Source of the DNA: Flavobacterium psychrophilum | GTDB taxonomy: Bacteria; Bacteroidota; Bacteroidia; Flavobacteriales; Flavobacteriaceae | Assembly: GCA_945907225.1 (NCBI GenBank) | Contig: CAMDSN010000041.1 | Coordinates: forward strand, 1 to 10,197 | Direction of reading: 5' to 3' | Length of the DNA stretch: 10,197 bases | Part shown: piece by piece, positions 1 through 6,942 of the stretch | Layout: every line of letters begins with the position of its first letter | How positions within the stretch are numbered: the first letter of the stretch is position 1 | Translations under genes and position numbers: made by a program | The notes under the pieces: model-generated | What the model saw: the letters and a program-made list of their open reading frames with translations, nothing else | Database searches by the model: none | What the model was told of the DNA's origin: nothing

Positions 1-798
1 CTTCATGCAGGGACGCCGATGTATTTCCCAAATGAAATTGATTTTGCGGGAGAATCTGCCCCGATACAAGTATCTGATGTTAAAGAAAGATTGGATCGCG
101 AATTAATAGTTAATGCTAATTTACATGCTTCCACAGTTTTAATAATTAAAAGGGCTAATAGGGCTTTCCCGGTAATTGAACCAATTCTTCAGAAGTATAA
201 TATACCAGATGATTTTAAATATTTAGCCGTAATTGAGAGTGCACTAACTAATGCGGTATCGCCTGCAGGTGCTAAAGGTGTTTGGCAGTTCATGCCTAAT
301 ACAGCTAAGGAAAAGGGGATGGAAGTTAATGATATTGTTGATGAACGTTACCATCTTGAAAAATCAACTATTGCTGCCTGTAAATATTTGATTTCAGCTA
401 AAGAAAAATTTGGGTCTTGGACATTAGCTGCTGCATCATATAATGCAGGGGTGGCTGGGATTGATAAAAAACTTGAAGAACAAAAAGTGACTAATTATTA
501 TGACTTATCTTTAGTAGAAGAGACATCTCGTTATATTTTTAGAATTTTAGCATTAAAAGAAATTATGAAAAATCCCACTAAGTATGGATTTACAATTTTT
601 TCTGCAGACTTATACCCTCAAATTCCTTCAAAAATTGTAAAAGTTGATACCACTATAAATAATTTGGCACATTTTGCTATTTCACAAGGAATAAATTATA
701 AGATTCTAAAAATTCACAATCCATGGCTTCGTGACAAAAGACTGCCTAATCCAAACAAAAAAACATACGAAATAGAAATTCCGTTATCTGGGTATTAA
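1..798 (+). CDS. MltD-type lytic murein transglycosylase, 5' end outside the window
   Basis: A GH23 soluble-lytic-transglycosylase-like enzyme that should cleave the MurNAc-GlcNAc bond of peptidoglycan in the periplasm, forming 1,6-anhydromuramoyl ends. The frame is open to position 1 (it reads LHAGTP before the ATG at 19), so the gene starts upstream and its expected export signal is not visible. Counting from the ATG at 19, the SLT core runs from about residue 60 to 180: the catalytic glutamate is E73 in the VIES motif, followed by GVWQFM (about 88-93) and AAASYNAG (about 138-145). The last 60 or so residues, ending in EIEIPLSGY, lie beyond the catalytic core. I see no clear LysM repeat there. 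It converges with the next gene across 19 bp. Family assignment is firm; the exact physiological role is not known. Confidence 0.9.
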   Translation, partial: LHAGTPMYFPNEIDFAGESAPIQVSDVKERLDRELIVNANLHASTVLIIKRANRAFPVIEPILQKYNIPDDFKYLAVIESALTNAVSPAGAKGVWQFMPNTAKEKGMEVNDIVDERYHLEKSTIAACKYLISAKEKFGSWTLAAASYNAGVAGIDKKLEEQKVTNYYDLSLVEETSRYIFRILALKEIMKNPTKYGFTIFSADLYPQIPSKIVKVDTTINNLAHFAISQGINYKILKIHNPWLRDKRLPNPNKKTYEIEIPLSGY

Positions 799-817
799 TT
801 ATAAGAACAAGAAATTA

Positions 818-1333
818 TTACATTTTCTTCATTTGCCCTTTTAACATTGTAATTTGTTCCTTAAGCATATTTTGTTTGTCCAATTTTTTTGCCTCGTTTA
901 ATAGTGCGGTGGCTTCCATTTTACGTTTTCTTGACATCGCTATACCAGCCAAATTTAATTTAGCAACAGCCAAATCCATATCTAAACTCAAACCCAATTC
1001 AACTGCTTTTTTAAAAAACTTCTCCGATTGATGAATGTTTGTTTGTGACATCATCAAACCATGTAAATAATTGTAATATCCTTGTTGTTTTCTTACTAAA
1101 GCTGTTTCTGGATTTCTTATTTTGTCTAGCCAAACTTTTGCGCCTGCAAAATCTTGTTTTCTTAGTTTTAAGAATGCTAAAAGTATAAATTCATTTTTGA
1201 AATAAAGAAAAAGTGGAATAATGCTTATTATAATCAGAAAGATACCATTCCCAAGCTCTCCTTCATAAAACCTCCAAATACTACAAGCTACTAATAAAGC
1301 AACTATAATTAATTTAATAAATCTGTGAAACAT
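818..1333 (-). CDS. Small membrane protein with TPR-like helical repeats, function unknown
   Basis: This 171-residue protein has two hydrophobic segments at the N-terminus (about residues 5-24 and 28-50) separated by a short polar turn (RFYEGELGNG). A soluble, Lys-rich, alpha-helical part follows. Residues about 50-75, 84-114 and 120-153 look like degenerate tetratricopeptide hairpins (for example KFFKKAVELG and ATALLNEAKKLD), which would suit protein-protein contacts on one face of the membrane. The ATG at 1333 fits an A/T-rich leader, and a TACCTTTG element lies 20 bp upstream. It is divergent from rpmH and convergent with the lytic transglycosylase, so it is probably transcribed alone. I do not recognise a characterised homologue and assign no function. 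Confidence 0.75.
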   Translation of the reverse strand: MFHRFIKLIIVALLVACSIWRFYEGELGNGIFLIIISIIPLFLYFKNEFILLAFLKLRKQDFAGAKVWLDKIRNPETALVRKQQGYYNYLHGLMMSQTNIHQSEKFFKKAVELGLSLDMDLAVAKLNLAGIAMSRKRKMEATALLNEAKKLDKQNMLKEQITMLKGQMKKM

Positions 1334-1353
1334 ATGTTATTTTTTTATAAGCA

Positions 1354-1361
1354 CAAAGGTA
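1354..1361 (-). promoter_or_regulatory. Flavobacterial -7 element for the TPR-like gene
   Basis: Read on the minus strand this is TACCTTTG, an exact match to the Bacteroidota -7 consensus TAnnTTTG, about 20 bp upstream of the ATG at 1333. No TTG -33 element is visible at the expected 17-19 nt spacing, so the call rests on the -7 box and its position. Confidence 0.5.
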
Positions 1362-1395
1362 ATAAAAGGAATTGAAAATATTTTTATAAAACTAC

Positions 1396-1425
1396 TTGTA
1401 TGAAAAAAAAAGGTTTGTATATTTG
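1396..1425 (+). promoter_or_regulatory. rpmH promoter, TTG-N19-TATATTTG
   Basis: A -33 TTG (1396-1398) is separated by 19 nt from TATATTTG (1418-1425), which matches both elements of the Bacteroidota primary-sigma consensus. Transcription should begin around 1430, giving an rpmH leader of about 60 nt. This is the best promoter in the window. Confidence 0.75.
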
Positions 1426-1488
1426 CACTCGGTTTTTGAAGAGCCGTTTTACATCAAAATTAATACAAGATTTTAAAGAAATAGAGAT

Positions 1489-1650
1489 ATGAGCAAAAGA
1501 ACGTTTCAACCATCGAAAAGAAAGAGAAGAAATAAACACGGATTTATGGACAGAATGGCTTCTGCAAATGGAAGAAAAGTCCTTGCGCGTAGAAGAGCGA
1601 AGGGAAGACATAAGTTAACTGTATCATCTGAACCAAGACATAAGAAATAA
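1489..1650 (+). CDS. rpmH: Large-subunit ribosomal protein bL34
   Basis: This 53-residue, very basic protein is ribosomal protein L34 of the 50S subunit, which binds 23S rRNA. It begins [19 protein letters not shown] and continues with the conserved [19 protein letters not shown] block, the near-invariant L34 signature. The E. coli protein has 46 residues; the extra length here is a C-terminal tail ending SSEPRHKK, which I believe is usual in Bacteroidota. The ATG at 1489 is the only sensible start, since the conserved MSKRT(F/Y)QP begins there. The gene has its own promoter (TTG-N19-TATATTTG) and its own intrinsic terminator, so it is probably monocistronic. In many bacteria rpmH sits beside rnpA and dnaA; here its neighbours are a TPR-like gene and carB. 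Its small size makes it easy to miss, and a longer meaningless frame lies on the opposite strand. Confidence 0.97.
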
Positions 1651-1670
1651 TGATTTTAACTAATCGTTAT

Positions 1671-1705
1671 AAGGCCGTTACTTTTATTAGTAGCGGCTTT
1701 TTTTT
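1671..1705 (+). terminator. Intrinsic terminator of rpmH
   Basis: An 11-bp stem (1671-1681 with 1690-1700, including two G-U pairs) closes an 8-nt loop and runs into eight consecutive T (1698-1705). It starts 20 nt after the rpmH stop codon and ends 100 nt before the carB start, so it separates the two transcription units. Confidence 0.88.
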
Positions 1706-1767
1706 AACTTGTTTATAAATATTGATAAGTTTCAAATAGCACATTTTTCATTTAGCATCAAACGAAT

Positions 1768-1775
1768 TATTTTTG
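1768..1775 (+). promoter_or_regulatory. Probable -7 element of the carB promoter
   Basis: TATTTTTG matches TAnnTTTG and lies 29 nt upstream of the carB ATG, downstream of the rpmH terminator. The -33 region at the right spacing is T-rich (TTTTTC at 1744-1749) but lacks a true TTG. A promoter must exist in this gap because the terminator precedes it; the exact box is less certain. Confidence 0.5.
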
Positions 1776-1804
1776 AAAAACACACAACTAAAATAAATAC
1801 TAAA

Positions 1805-4657
1805 ATGCCCAAAGACAATTCTATTAAATCAGTTTTAATTATCGGTTCTGGACCAATCGTTATTGGGCAAGCCTGCGAATTTGATTATGCTGGTTCACAA
1901 TCGGCCCGTTCCATAAGAGAAGAGGGAATTGAAGTTATACTTATTAACTCAAATCCTGCCACAATTATGACAGATCCGAGTATGGCTGATCATGTTTACT
2001 TACTGCCATTAACAACCAAGTCGATACTTCAAATTCTTAAAGCTCATCCACAAATTGATGCTGTTTTGCCAACCATGGGTGGTCAAACTGCTTTGAATTT
2101 ATGTTTGGAAGCAGATGAGAAAGGGATTTGGGATGATTTCAACGTTAGAATGATAGGTGTTGATGTTAATGCCATTAATGTTACTGAAGATAGAGAAAAG
2201 TTTAAACAACTATTGGAAAGAATTGGGGTTCCAACTGCGCCTGCAAAGACGGCTACTTCATTTTTAAAAGGTAAGGAAATTGCGCAAGAGTTTGGATTTC
2301 CACTAGTAATTCGTCCGTCTTTTACATTAGGAGGAACAGGGGCAGCGTTTGTTCATTCAAAAGAAGAGTTTGATGAAAAACTCACGTATGGTTTAGAAAT
2401 GTCACCAATTCATGAAGTTCTTATTGACAAGGCATTATTAGGTTGGAAAGAATACGAATTGGAATTACTACGAGATAAAAATGACAACGTAGTCATAATT
2501 TGTTCTATAGAAAATATGGATCCTATGGGAATTCACACAGGAGATTCTATAACCGTAGCTCCTGCAATGACATTATCAGATACTACCTTTCAAAAAATGC
2601 GCGACATGGCCATTTTAATGATCCAATCTATTGGAAATTTTGCAGGTGGTTGTAATGTCCAATTTGCAGTTTCACCAGATGAAAAAGAAGATATTGTAGC
2701 AATAGAAATTAACCCTAGAGTTTCCCGTTCTTCGGCACTAGCCTCAAAAGCTACTGGATACCCAATTGCTAAAGTAGCTTCTAAATTGGCACTAGGTTAT
2801 TTATTGAATGAACTTCCGAATCAAATCACAAAATCAACTTCAGCTTTATTTGAACCTACATTAGATTATGTAATTGTAAAAATCCCGAGATGGAATTTTG
2901 ATAAATTTGAAGGTGCCGACAGAACATTGGGCTTGCAAATGAAATCTGTTGGGGAAGTTATGGGAATTGGACGTTCATTTCAAGAGGCATTGCATAAAGC
3001 CACCCAATCCCTAGAAATAAAGAGAAACGGTTTGGGTGCTGATGGTAAAGGATATAAAAACTATGAGCAAATTATTGAAAAATTAACTTTCGCTAGTTGG
3101 GATAGAGTTTTTGTAATTTATGATGCAATAGCAATGGGAATTCCATTGAGCCGAATTCATGAAATCACAAAAATTGATATGTGGTTTTTGAAACAATATG
3201 AAGAATTATATGCTTTAGAGAAAGAAATCTCTAAGTATGATATTACAAATCTTCCAAAAGAGTTACTGCTTGAAGCCAAACAAAAAGGGTATGGTGACAG
3301 ACAAATTGCCCATATGTTAAAATGTTTGGAAAGTCAGGTTTATAAACTACGTGACGAAATGAATGTGAAACGGGTATATAAATTAGTAGATACTTGTGCG
3401 GCAGAATTTAAAGCATTGACACCCTATTATTATTCTACTTTTGAAGCAGAAGTTGAAATGGCTTCAGGGGAGCGCTTTGTTCATAATGAAAGTATAGTTA
3501 CAGAGAAAAAGAAAGTAGTAGTTTTAGGATCCGGACCAAATAGAATTGGACAAGGAATTGAGTTTGATTATTCATGTGTTCATGGGGTGTTAGCGGCAAA
3601 AGAATGTGGTTATGAAACCATTATGATTAATTGCAATCCGGAAACGGTCTCCACCGATTTTGACACGGCAGATAAATTGTATTTCGAACCTGTTTTTTGG
3701 GAACATATTTATGACATCATTAGACATGAAAAACCAGAGGGAGTAATTGTTCAATTGGGGGGTCAAACAGCTTTAAAACTTGCAGAAAAATTATCTAAAT
3801 ACGATATAAAAATTCTTGGAACTTCATTTGATGCTTTAGATTTAGCTGAGGACAGAGGTCGTTTTTCAGAATTATTGACTGAATTAAAAATTCCTTTTCC
3901 CAAATTCGGAATAGCCGAAAATGCAGATCAAGCATCTGCCTTAGCTGATGTTTTAGACTTTCCTTTATTAGTAAGACCTTCCTATGTTTTGGGTGGGCAA
4001 GGAATGAAAATTGTAATTAACAAGCAAGAACTAGAGGAACATGTTATCGATTTATTAAAAAACATTCCTGGCAATAAGCTTCTCTTAGATTATTACCTTG
4101 ACGGTGCCATAGAAGCAGAAGCTGATGCTATTTGTGATGGAGAAAATGTGTATATAATTGGTATAATGGAGCATATAGAACCCTGTGGAATTCATTCAGG
4201 AGATTCAAATGCTACTTTACCACCTTTTAATTTAGGGGAGTTTGTAATGCAACAAATTAAAGATCATACAAAAAAAATTGCTTTAGCCCTTCGAACAGTT
4301 GGCTTAATAAACATTCAGTTTGCAATCAAAGAGGATATGGTGTATATAATTGAAGCCAATCCAAGAGCCTCACGAACAGTTCCGTTCATAGCCAAAGCCT
4401 ATGGGGAACCCTATGTGAATTATGCAACAAAAGTAATGTTAGGTGTAAATAAAGTAACAGATTTTAAGTTTAATCCTATCTCTAAAGGTTTTGCAATAAA
4501 ACAGCCCGTTTTTTCATTTAGTAAGTTTAAAAATGTGAACAAAGCTTTAGGCCCTGAAATGAAATCTACGGGAGAAAGTATCTTGTTTATAGACGATTTG
4601 AAAGATGATCAATTTTACGAATTATATTCAAGAAGAAAGATGTATTTGAGTAAATAA
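1805..4657 (+). CDS. carB: Carbamoyl-phosphate synthase large subunit, short form lacking the C-terminal regulatory domain
   Basis: CarB forms carbamoyl phosphate from bicarbonate, two ATP and ammonia channelled from the glutaminase subunit CarA, for pyrimidine and arginine synthesis. The protein has 950 residues in two homologous halves. In half 1, GSGPIVIGQACEFDYAGSQ is at 14-32, the ATP-grasp glycine loop GGTGAAF at about 176 and IEINPRVSRSSALASKATG at about 300. In half 2, GSGPNRIGQGIEFDYS begins near 573, GGQGMKI is near 730 and IEANPRASRTVPFIAKAYG near 848. The oligomerisation region lies between. The E. coli protein has 1073 residues and ends in an MGS-like domain (about 937-1073) that binds UMP, IMP and ornithine. 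Here the chain stops just after GPEMKSTGE, so that domain is absent. The frame extends upstream to a TTG at 1709, but the ATG at 1805 is preferred because homology starts there and the extension overlaps the promoter. carA is not in the window. Confidence 0.97.
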   Translation: MPKDNSIKSVLIIGSGPIVIGQACEFDYAGSQSARSIREEGIEVILINSNPATIMTDPSMADHVYLLPLTTKSILQILKAHPQIDAVLPTMGGQTALNLCLEADEKGIWDDFNVRMIGVDVNAINVTEDREKFKQLLERIGVPTAPAKTATSFLKGKEIAQEFGFPLVIRPSFTLGGTGAAFVHSKEEFDEKLTYGLEMSPIHEVLIDKALLGWKEYELELLRDKNDNVVIICSIENMDPMGIHTGDSITVAPAMTLSDTTFQKMRDMAILMIQSIGNFAGGCNVQFAVSPDEKEDIVAIEINPRVSRSSALASKATGYPIAKVASKLALGYLLNELPNQITKSTSALFEPTLDYVIVKIPRWNFDKFEGADRTLGLQMKSVGEVMGIGRSFQEALHKATQSLEIKRNGLGADGKGYKNYEQIIEKLTFASWDRVFVIYDAIAMGIPLSRIHEITKIDMWFLKQYEELYALEKEISKYDITNLPKELLLEAKQKGYGDRQIAHMLKCLESQVYKLRDEMNVKRVYKLVDTCAAEFKALTPYYYSTFEAEVEMASGERFVHNESIVTEKKKVVVLGSGPNRIGQGIEFDYSCVHGVLAAKECGYETIMINCNPETVSTDFDTADKLYFEPVFWEHIYDIIRHEKPEGVIVQLGGQTALKLAEKLSKYDIKILGTSFDALDLAEDRGRFSELLTELKIPFPKFGIAENADQASALADVLDFPLLVRPSYVLGGQGMKIVINKQELEEHVIDLLKNIPGNKLLLDYYLDGAIEAEADAICDGENVYIIGIMEHIEPCGIHSGDSNATLPPFNLGEFVMQQIKDHTKKIALALRTVGLINIQFAIKEDMVYIIEANPRASRTVPFIAKAYGEPYVNYATKVMLGVNKVTDFKFNPISKGFAIKQPVFSFSKFKNVNKALGPEMKSTGESILFIDDLKDDQFYELYSRRKMYLSK

Positions 4658-4750
4658 ATTTAAATTGGAGTCAATCCATTTTTACTTATAGTTCCTAAAT
4701 AGTCTTTTATATTTAATATGATTTTAATAATGGATATGTATAATTGCCGA

Positions 4751-5461
4751 TTAATTTTCATTTATGACATATTCTAAATTTTTACCATTCCAAGTGCCTT
4801 GAAATTTGTAGGGTAAAAATCGGGCAAACATTTCTTCTTTATACCATTTTAATTTTCTAGTTAATAAAACTACTTCTTTGTGTTTTTCATTTTTATAAGC
4901 ATAATCTATCATTTCTGCTTGTGTACTCCATATACTTATGGTGGCTTGCTGAATTAATGGCCATTCGCCAACACCAATTGAAAATACTAATCCTTTATAG
5001 TTTTCTAAGCTTTTACTAACTTTTCCGACTCGTCTCCAAAAAGAAATTAATTTTGAAATACGAATGCTTGCTCGTGTTAAAACCATAACAGGCTTGTTTA
5101 AGTGAAGTTCAGCATTCTTTTCAAATGGTTGAATTCCATCCCATTTTCCATGTGCTTCTGCAGAATTTGCATATATAGTAAGTATTTCATTGCATTTCGA
5201 TTTATATCGCTGGAAGAATTGGTTTGTTGAAAAAAAATCGTTCGCCATTTCTTCTGAAGTCCAAACACATAAAAGACCATATGTTCCTAGATTTGGTTTT
5301 GAACTAAACCCGTTTTCAGCACCCGATCCTAATAATTTACTAAAAACCAAGCCTTCTATGTTTTTTAGATGTTTTTGTCCCAATTGCATTTGTGTGAATG
5401 CCCAAAATTTATGAGCAAAACCCTCAATTTTAAAAAAAGTACATGTTGTTATTTGACTCAT
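4751..5461 (-). CDS. crtA: CrtA-type carotenoid oxygenase (spheroidene monooxygenase family), probable C-2' oxygenase
   Basis: A 236-residue homologue of CrtA, the purple-bacterial enzyme that oxidises C-2 of spheroidene and related carotenoids. Recognisable family blocks are FWAFTQMQLGQKHL (19-32), SKLLGSGAENGF (41-52), a TYGLLCVW segment (60-67), RYKSKC (85-90), LTRASIR...FW (128-142), GVGEWPLIQQATISIW (163-178) and KEEMFARF (208-215). There is no signal peptide and no evident membrane helix. It is the last gene of the carotenoid operon, 30 nt after the methyltransferase. The open end made by CruF plus CrtD (1-hydroxy, 3,4-dehydro) matches the end that CrtA attacks in purple bacteria. I therefore infer oxidation at C-2', giving the 2'-hydroxyl of myxol or a 2'-ketone. 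Family membership is well supported; the exact product is inferred. No convincing terminator is visible in the AT-rich 93 bp between it and the convergent carB. Confidence 0.85.
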   Translation of the reverse strand: MSQITTCTFFKIEGFAHKFWAFTQMQLGQKHLKNIEGLVFSKLLGSGAENGFSSKPNLGTYGLLCVWTSEEMANDFFSTNQFFQRYKSKCNEILTIYANSAEAHGKWDGIQPFEKNAELHLNKPVMVLTRASIRISKLISFWRRVGKVSKSLENYKGLVFSIGVGEWPLIQQATISIWSTQAEMIDYAYKNEKHKEVVLLTRKLKWYKEEMFARFLPYKFQGTWNGKNLEYVINEN

Positions 5462-5491
5462 TTATATATGTTTTACTCGAATAATTTGTAT

Positions 5492-6427
5492 TTATTTTTT
5501 TTCAACAATTAAAATTTGAATGCCAAGCGGAAAGAAACTTTTTAGCACGAAAAAAGGGAATGTAACTATTTTAAGGAAAACAAGTTTGAAAAAATGAGTT
5601 TCCATATTTTGAGACCAATTTATGTTTTGTTGTTCCATTTTTCCTAACCACCACAATGTAAAAGCATCAAGTGTACCATGTCGTTTGTGTTCCACAATCT
5701 TCCATTTTTCGGAATCAAATAGCACATCAAAACTTTTTTTAGAAAATAATGATATGTGTCTTGGGCTATGCCATCCCTGCCAACATTCTTTTTGTTTTCT
5801 TGCCGTTATACTTTTATAATCTGGAACTTCAATAACGATTTTGCCACCCGATTTCAATAATTGGTGTAATTTCTCAATAGTTTTTTGAGGATTATAATCA
5901 TGTTCTAAATAATGCCAGAGAGTAATAACATCAAATAGTTCATTAGTTTGAAAATCTTCTATGGCTACTTTTATAAGTTTCAGAGCGCTAAAGTTCTTGT
6001 TTTGCCATCCCAGGTCTGAAAAATCAATTCCTGTAGTATTTAGATTTAGTTTTTGTTTCACAATTTCCAAAAAACTTGGATTGCCACAGGCAACATCCAA
6101 AATACTACTTTCCGTACCTGTTTTAGACAATATCTTTTTAATAATTTTGAGGCGAGATAAATCCAGATTTCGTTGGCTTTTCTCTACAAATGAACTGTAT
6201 TTTCCCCATGCGAGAGCACCTTTATATGGCAAGTAGTTATCTGTGTAATAACTAGATAAAGTAGAGATTGAGACAGGATTAGTTAAAAAGACAGTTTCAC
6301 ACAAATTACAAAGATTGAAATTATATATTTCTTTGTTTTTTTCGTGCATTAAGGCTTTTGTCTTTATATAAAAACTATTGTCAGTTGTATGGCATACTGG
6401 ACAAGTAAAACTATTCTTTTTATTCAT
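5492..6427 (-). CDS. Class I SAM-dependent methyltransferase with N-terminal zinc ribbon, candidate carotenoid-modifying enzyme
   Basis: A 311-residue protein. The N-terminus carries two CxxC pairs (C9/C12 and C40/C43) that look like a zinc ribbon. A Rossmann-type SAM domain follows. Motif I is LDVACGNPSFLE (110-121), where the usual GxGxG is altered to ACGNP. The acidic post-strand-2 residue is in TTGIDFSD (131-138), FDVITLWHYLEHDYNP (165-180) fits the UbiG/Methyltransf_23 motif, and LLKSGGKIVIEVPD (190-203) is the next strand. WQGWHSPRHISLFS (216-229) is typical of this subfamily. The C-terminus from about 278 is markedly hydrophobic, which would suit a lipid or membrane-embedded substrate. 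It lies 34 nt after crtZ and 30 nt before crtA in the same operon. Context suggests it methylates a hydroxyl on the carotenoid, or a sugar attached to it. Related zinc-ribbon methyltransferases also act on nucleotide sugars and surface polysaccharides, so the substrate remains open. Confidence 0.85.
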   Translation of the reverse strand: MNKKNSFTCPVCHTTDNSFYIKTKALMHEKNKEIYNFNLCNLCETVFLTNPVSISTLSSYYTDNYLPYKGALAWGKYSSFVEKSQRNLDLSRLKIIKKILSKTGTESSILDVACGNPSFLEIVKQKLNLNTTGIDFSDLGWQNKNFSALKLIKVAIEDFQTNELFDVITLWHYLEHDYNPQKTIEKLHQLLKSGGKIVIEVPDYKSITARKQKECWQGWHSPRHISLFSKKSFDVLFDSEKWKIVEHKRHGTLDAFTLWWLGKMEQQNINWSQNMETHFFKLVFLKIVTFPFFVLKSFFPLGIQILIVEKK

Positions 6428-6461
6428 CCATATTCATTTATGTAAAATAGTAGTTAAATTG

Positions 6462-6941
6462 CTAAGCTGTTGCTGATCTATGTTTTTTCAACGCATCTTT
6501 TATATACTTATTCTTGATGATTAGCATACCAAAACTCTCTCCACCTTCTTTCCCTGTATTTTTATGATGCATTTTATGAGCACGTCTTAATGCTAAAACA
6601 TATACGTTTTTTGATTTGGACATGATTTTAAATCGTTGATGAATAATGATATCATGTACGAAAAAATAGGCAATACCATAGGATAAAATTCCGAAGCCTA
6701 CCCAAGTGTACCAAGCATAATTATTCATCATTCCAAACATAATAAGCAACCAACTGGGAACAGCATAAATAATAAAAAATAAATCATTTCGTTCAAACCA
6801 ATTTTTGTGGTCTTTTTTGTGATGATCTGCATGAAAATACCACATAAAACCGTGCATAATATATTTGTGATTTGCCCATGCAGAGAATTCTGTGAGCACA
6901 AAGGTTGCTAAAACAATACTCAAATTTATAAGTAATTCCAT
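6462..6941 (-). CDS. crtZ: Beta-carotene 3-hydroxylase, CrtZ type
   Basis: A 159-residue membrane di-iron hydroxylase of the fatty acid hydroxylase/sterol desaturase superfamily that adds 3-OH to beta-ionone rings, for example gamma-carotene-type substrates. All four histidine clusters are present: HKYIMH (25-30), HADHH (37-41), HDIIIH (96-101) and HKMHH (122-126), giving the HX4H, HX2HH, HX4H, HX2HH arrangement of CrtZ. Hydrophobic stretches surround them (about 3-22, 54-70 and 75-95). Length is in the normal range for bacterial CrtZ. The ATG is 1 nt downstream of the cruF stop codon, so translation is probably coupled. In this operon its role would be to hydroxylate the single beta ring, turning 1'-hydroxytorulene-type intermediates into saproxanthin-type products. 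Confidence 0.95.
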   Translation of the reverse strand: MELLINLSIVLATFVLTEFSAWANHKYIMHGFMWYFHADHHKKDHKNWFERNDLFFIIYAVPSWLLIMFGMMNNYAWYTWVGFGILSYGIAYFFVHDIIIHQRFKIMSKSKNVYVLALRRAHKMHHKNTGKEGGESFGMLIIKNKYIKDALKKHRSATA

Positions 6942-6942
6942 A

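Noticed and set aside
1384..1611. Minus-strand open frame of 75 codons antisense to rpmH
   Set aside because: It lies over the unmistakable L34 gene, its promoter and its leader. Its Ser/Arg-rich translation is what the reverse of Lys/Arg codons produces.
1709..1804. Upstream extension of CarB by 32 residues from a TTG
   Set aside because: The extension overlaps the probable promoter region, has no family similarity, and conserved CarB sequence begins right after the ATG at 1805.
4658..4750. Possible terminator between the convergent carB and crtA-like genes
   Set aside because: The only inverted repeat (ATCCATT at 4674 and AATGGAT at 4729) has 7-nt arms 48 nt apart and no T run. Other palindromes are short AT-only stretches.
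5190..5414. Plus-strand open frame antisense to the crtA-like gene
   Set aside because: No family resemblance, no promoter, and the minus-strand gene has clear CrtA motifs across the same stretch. The same reasoning removes the plus-strand frames at 5622-5819 and 5961-6236 inside the methyltransferase gene, and the minus-strand frames at 5098-5280 inside crtA and 7588-7782 inside crtD.
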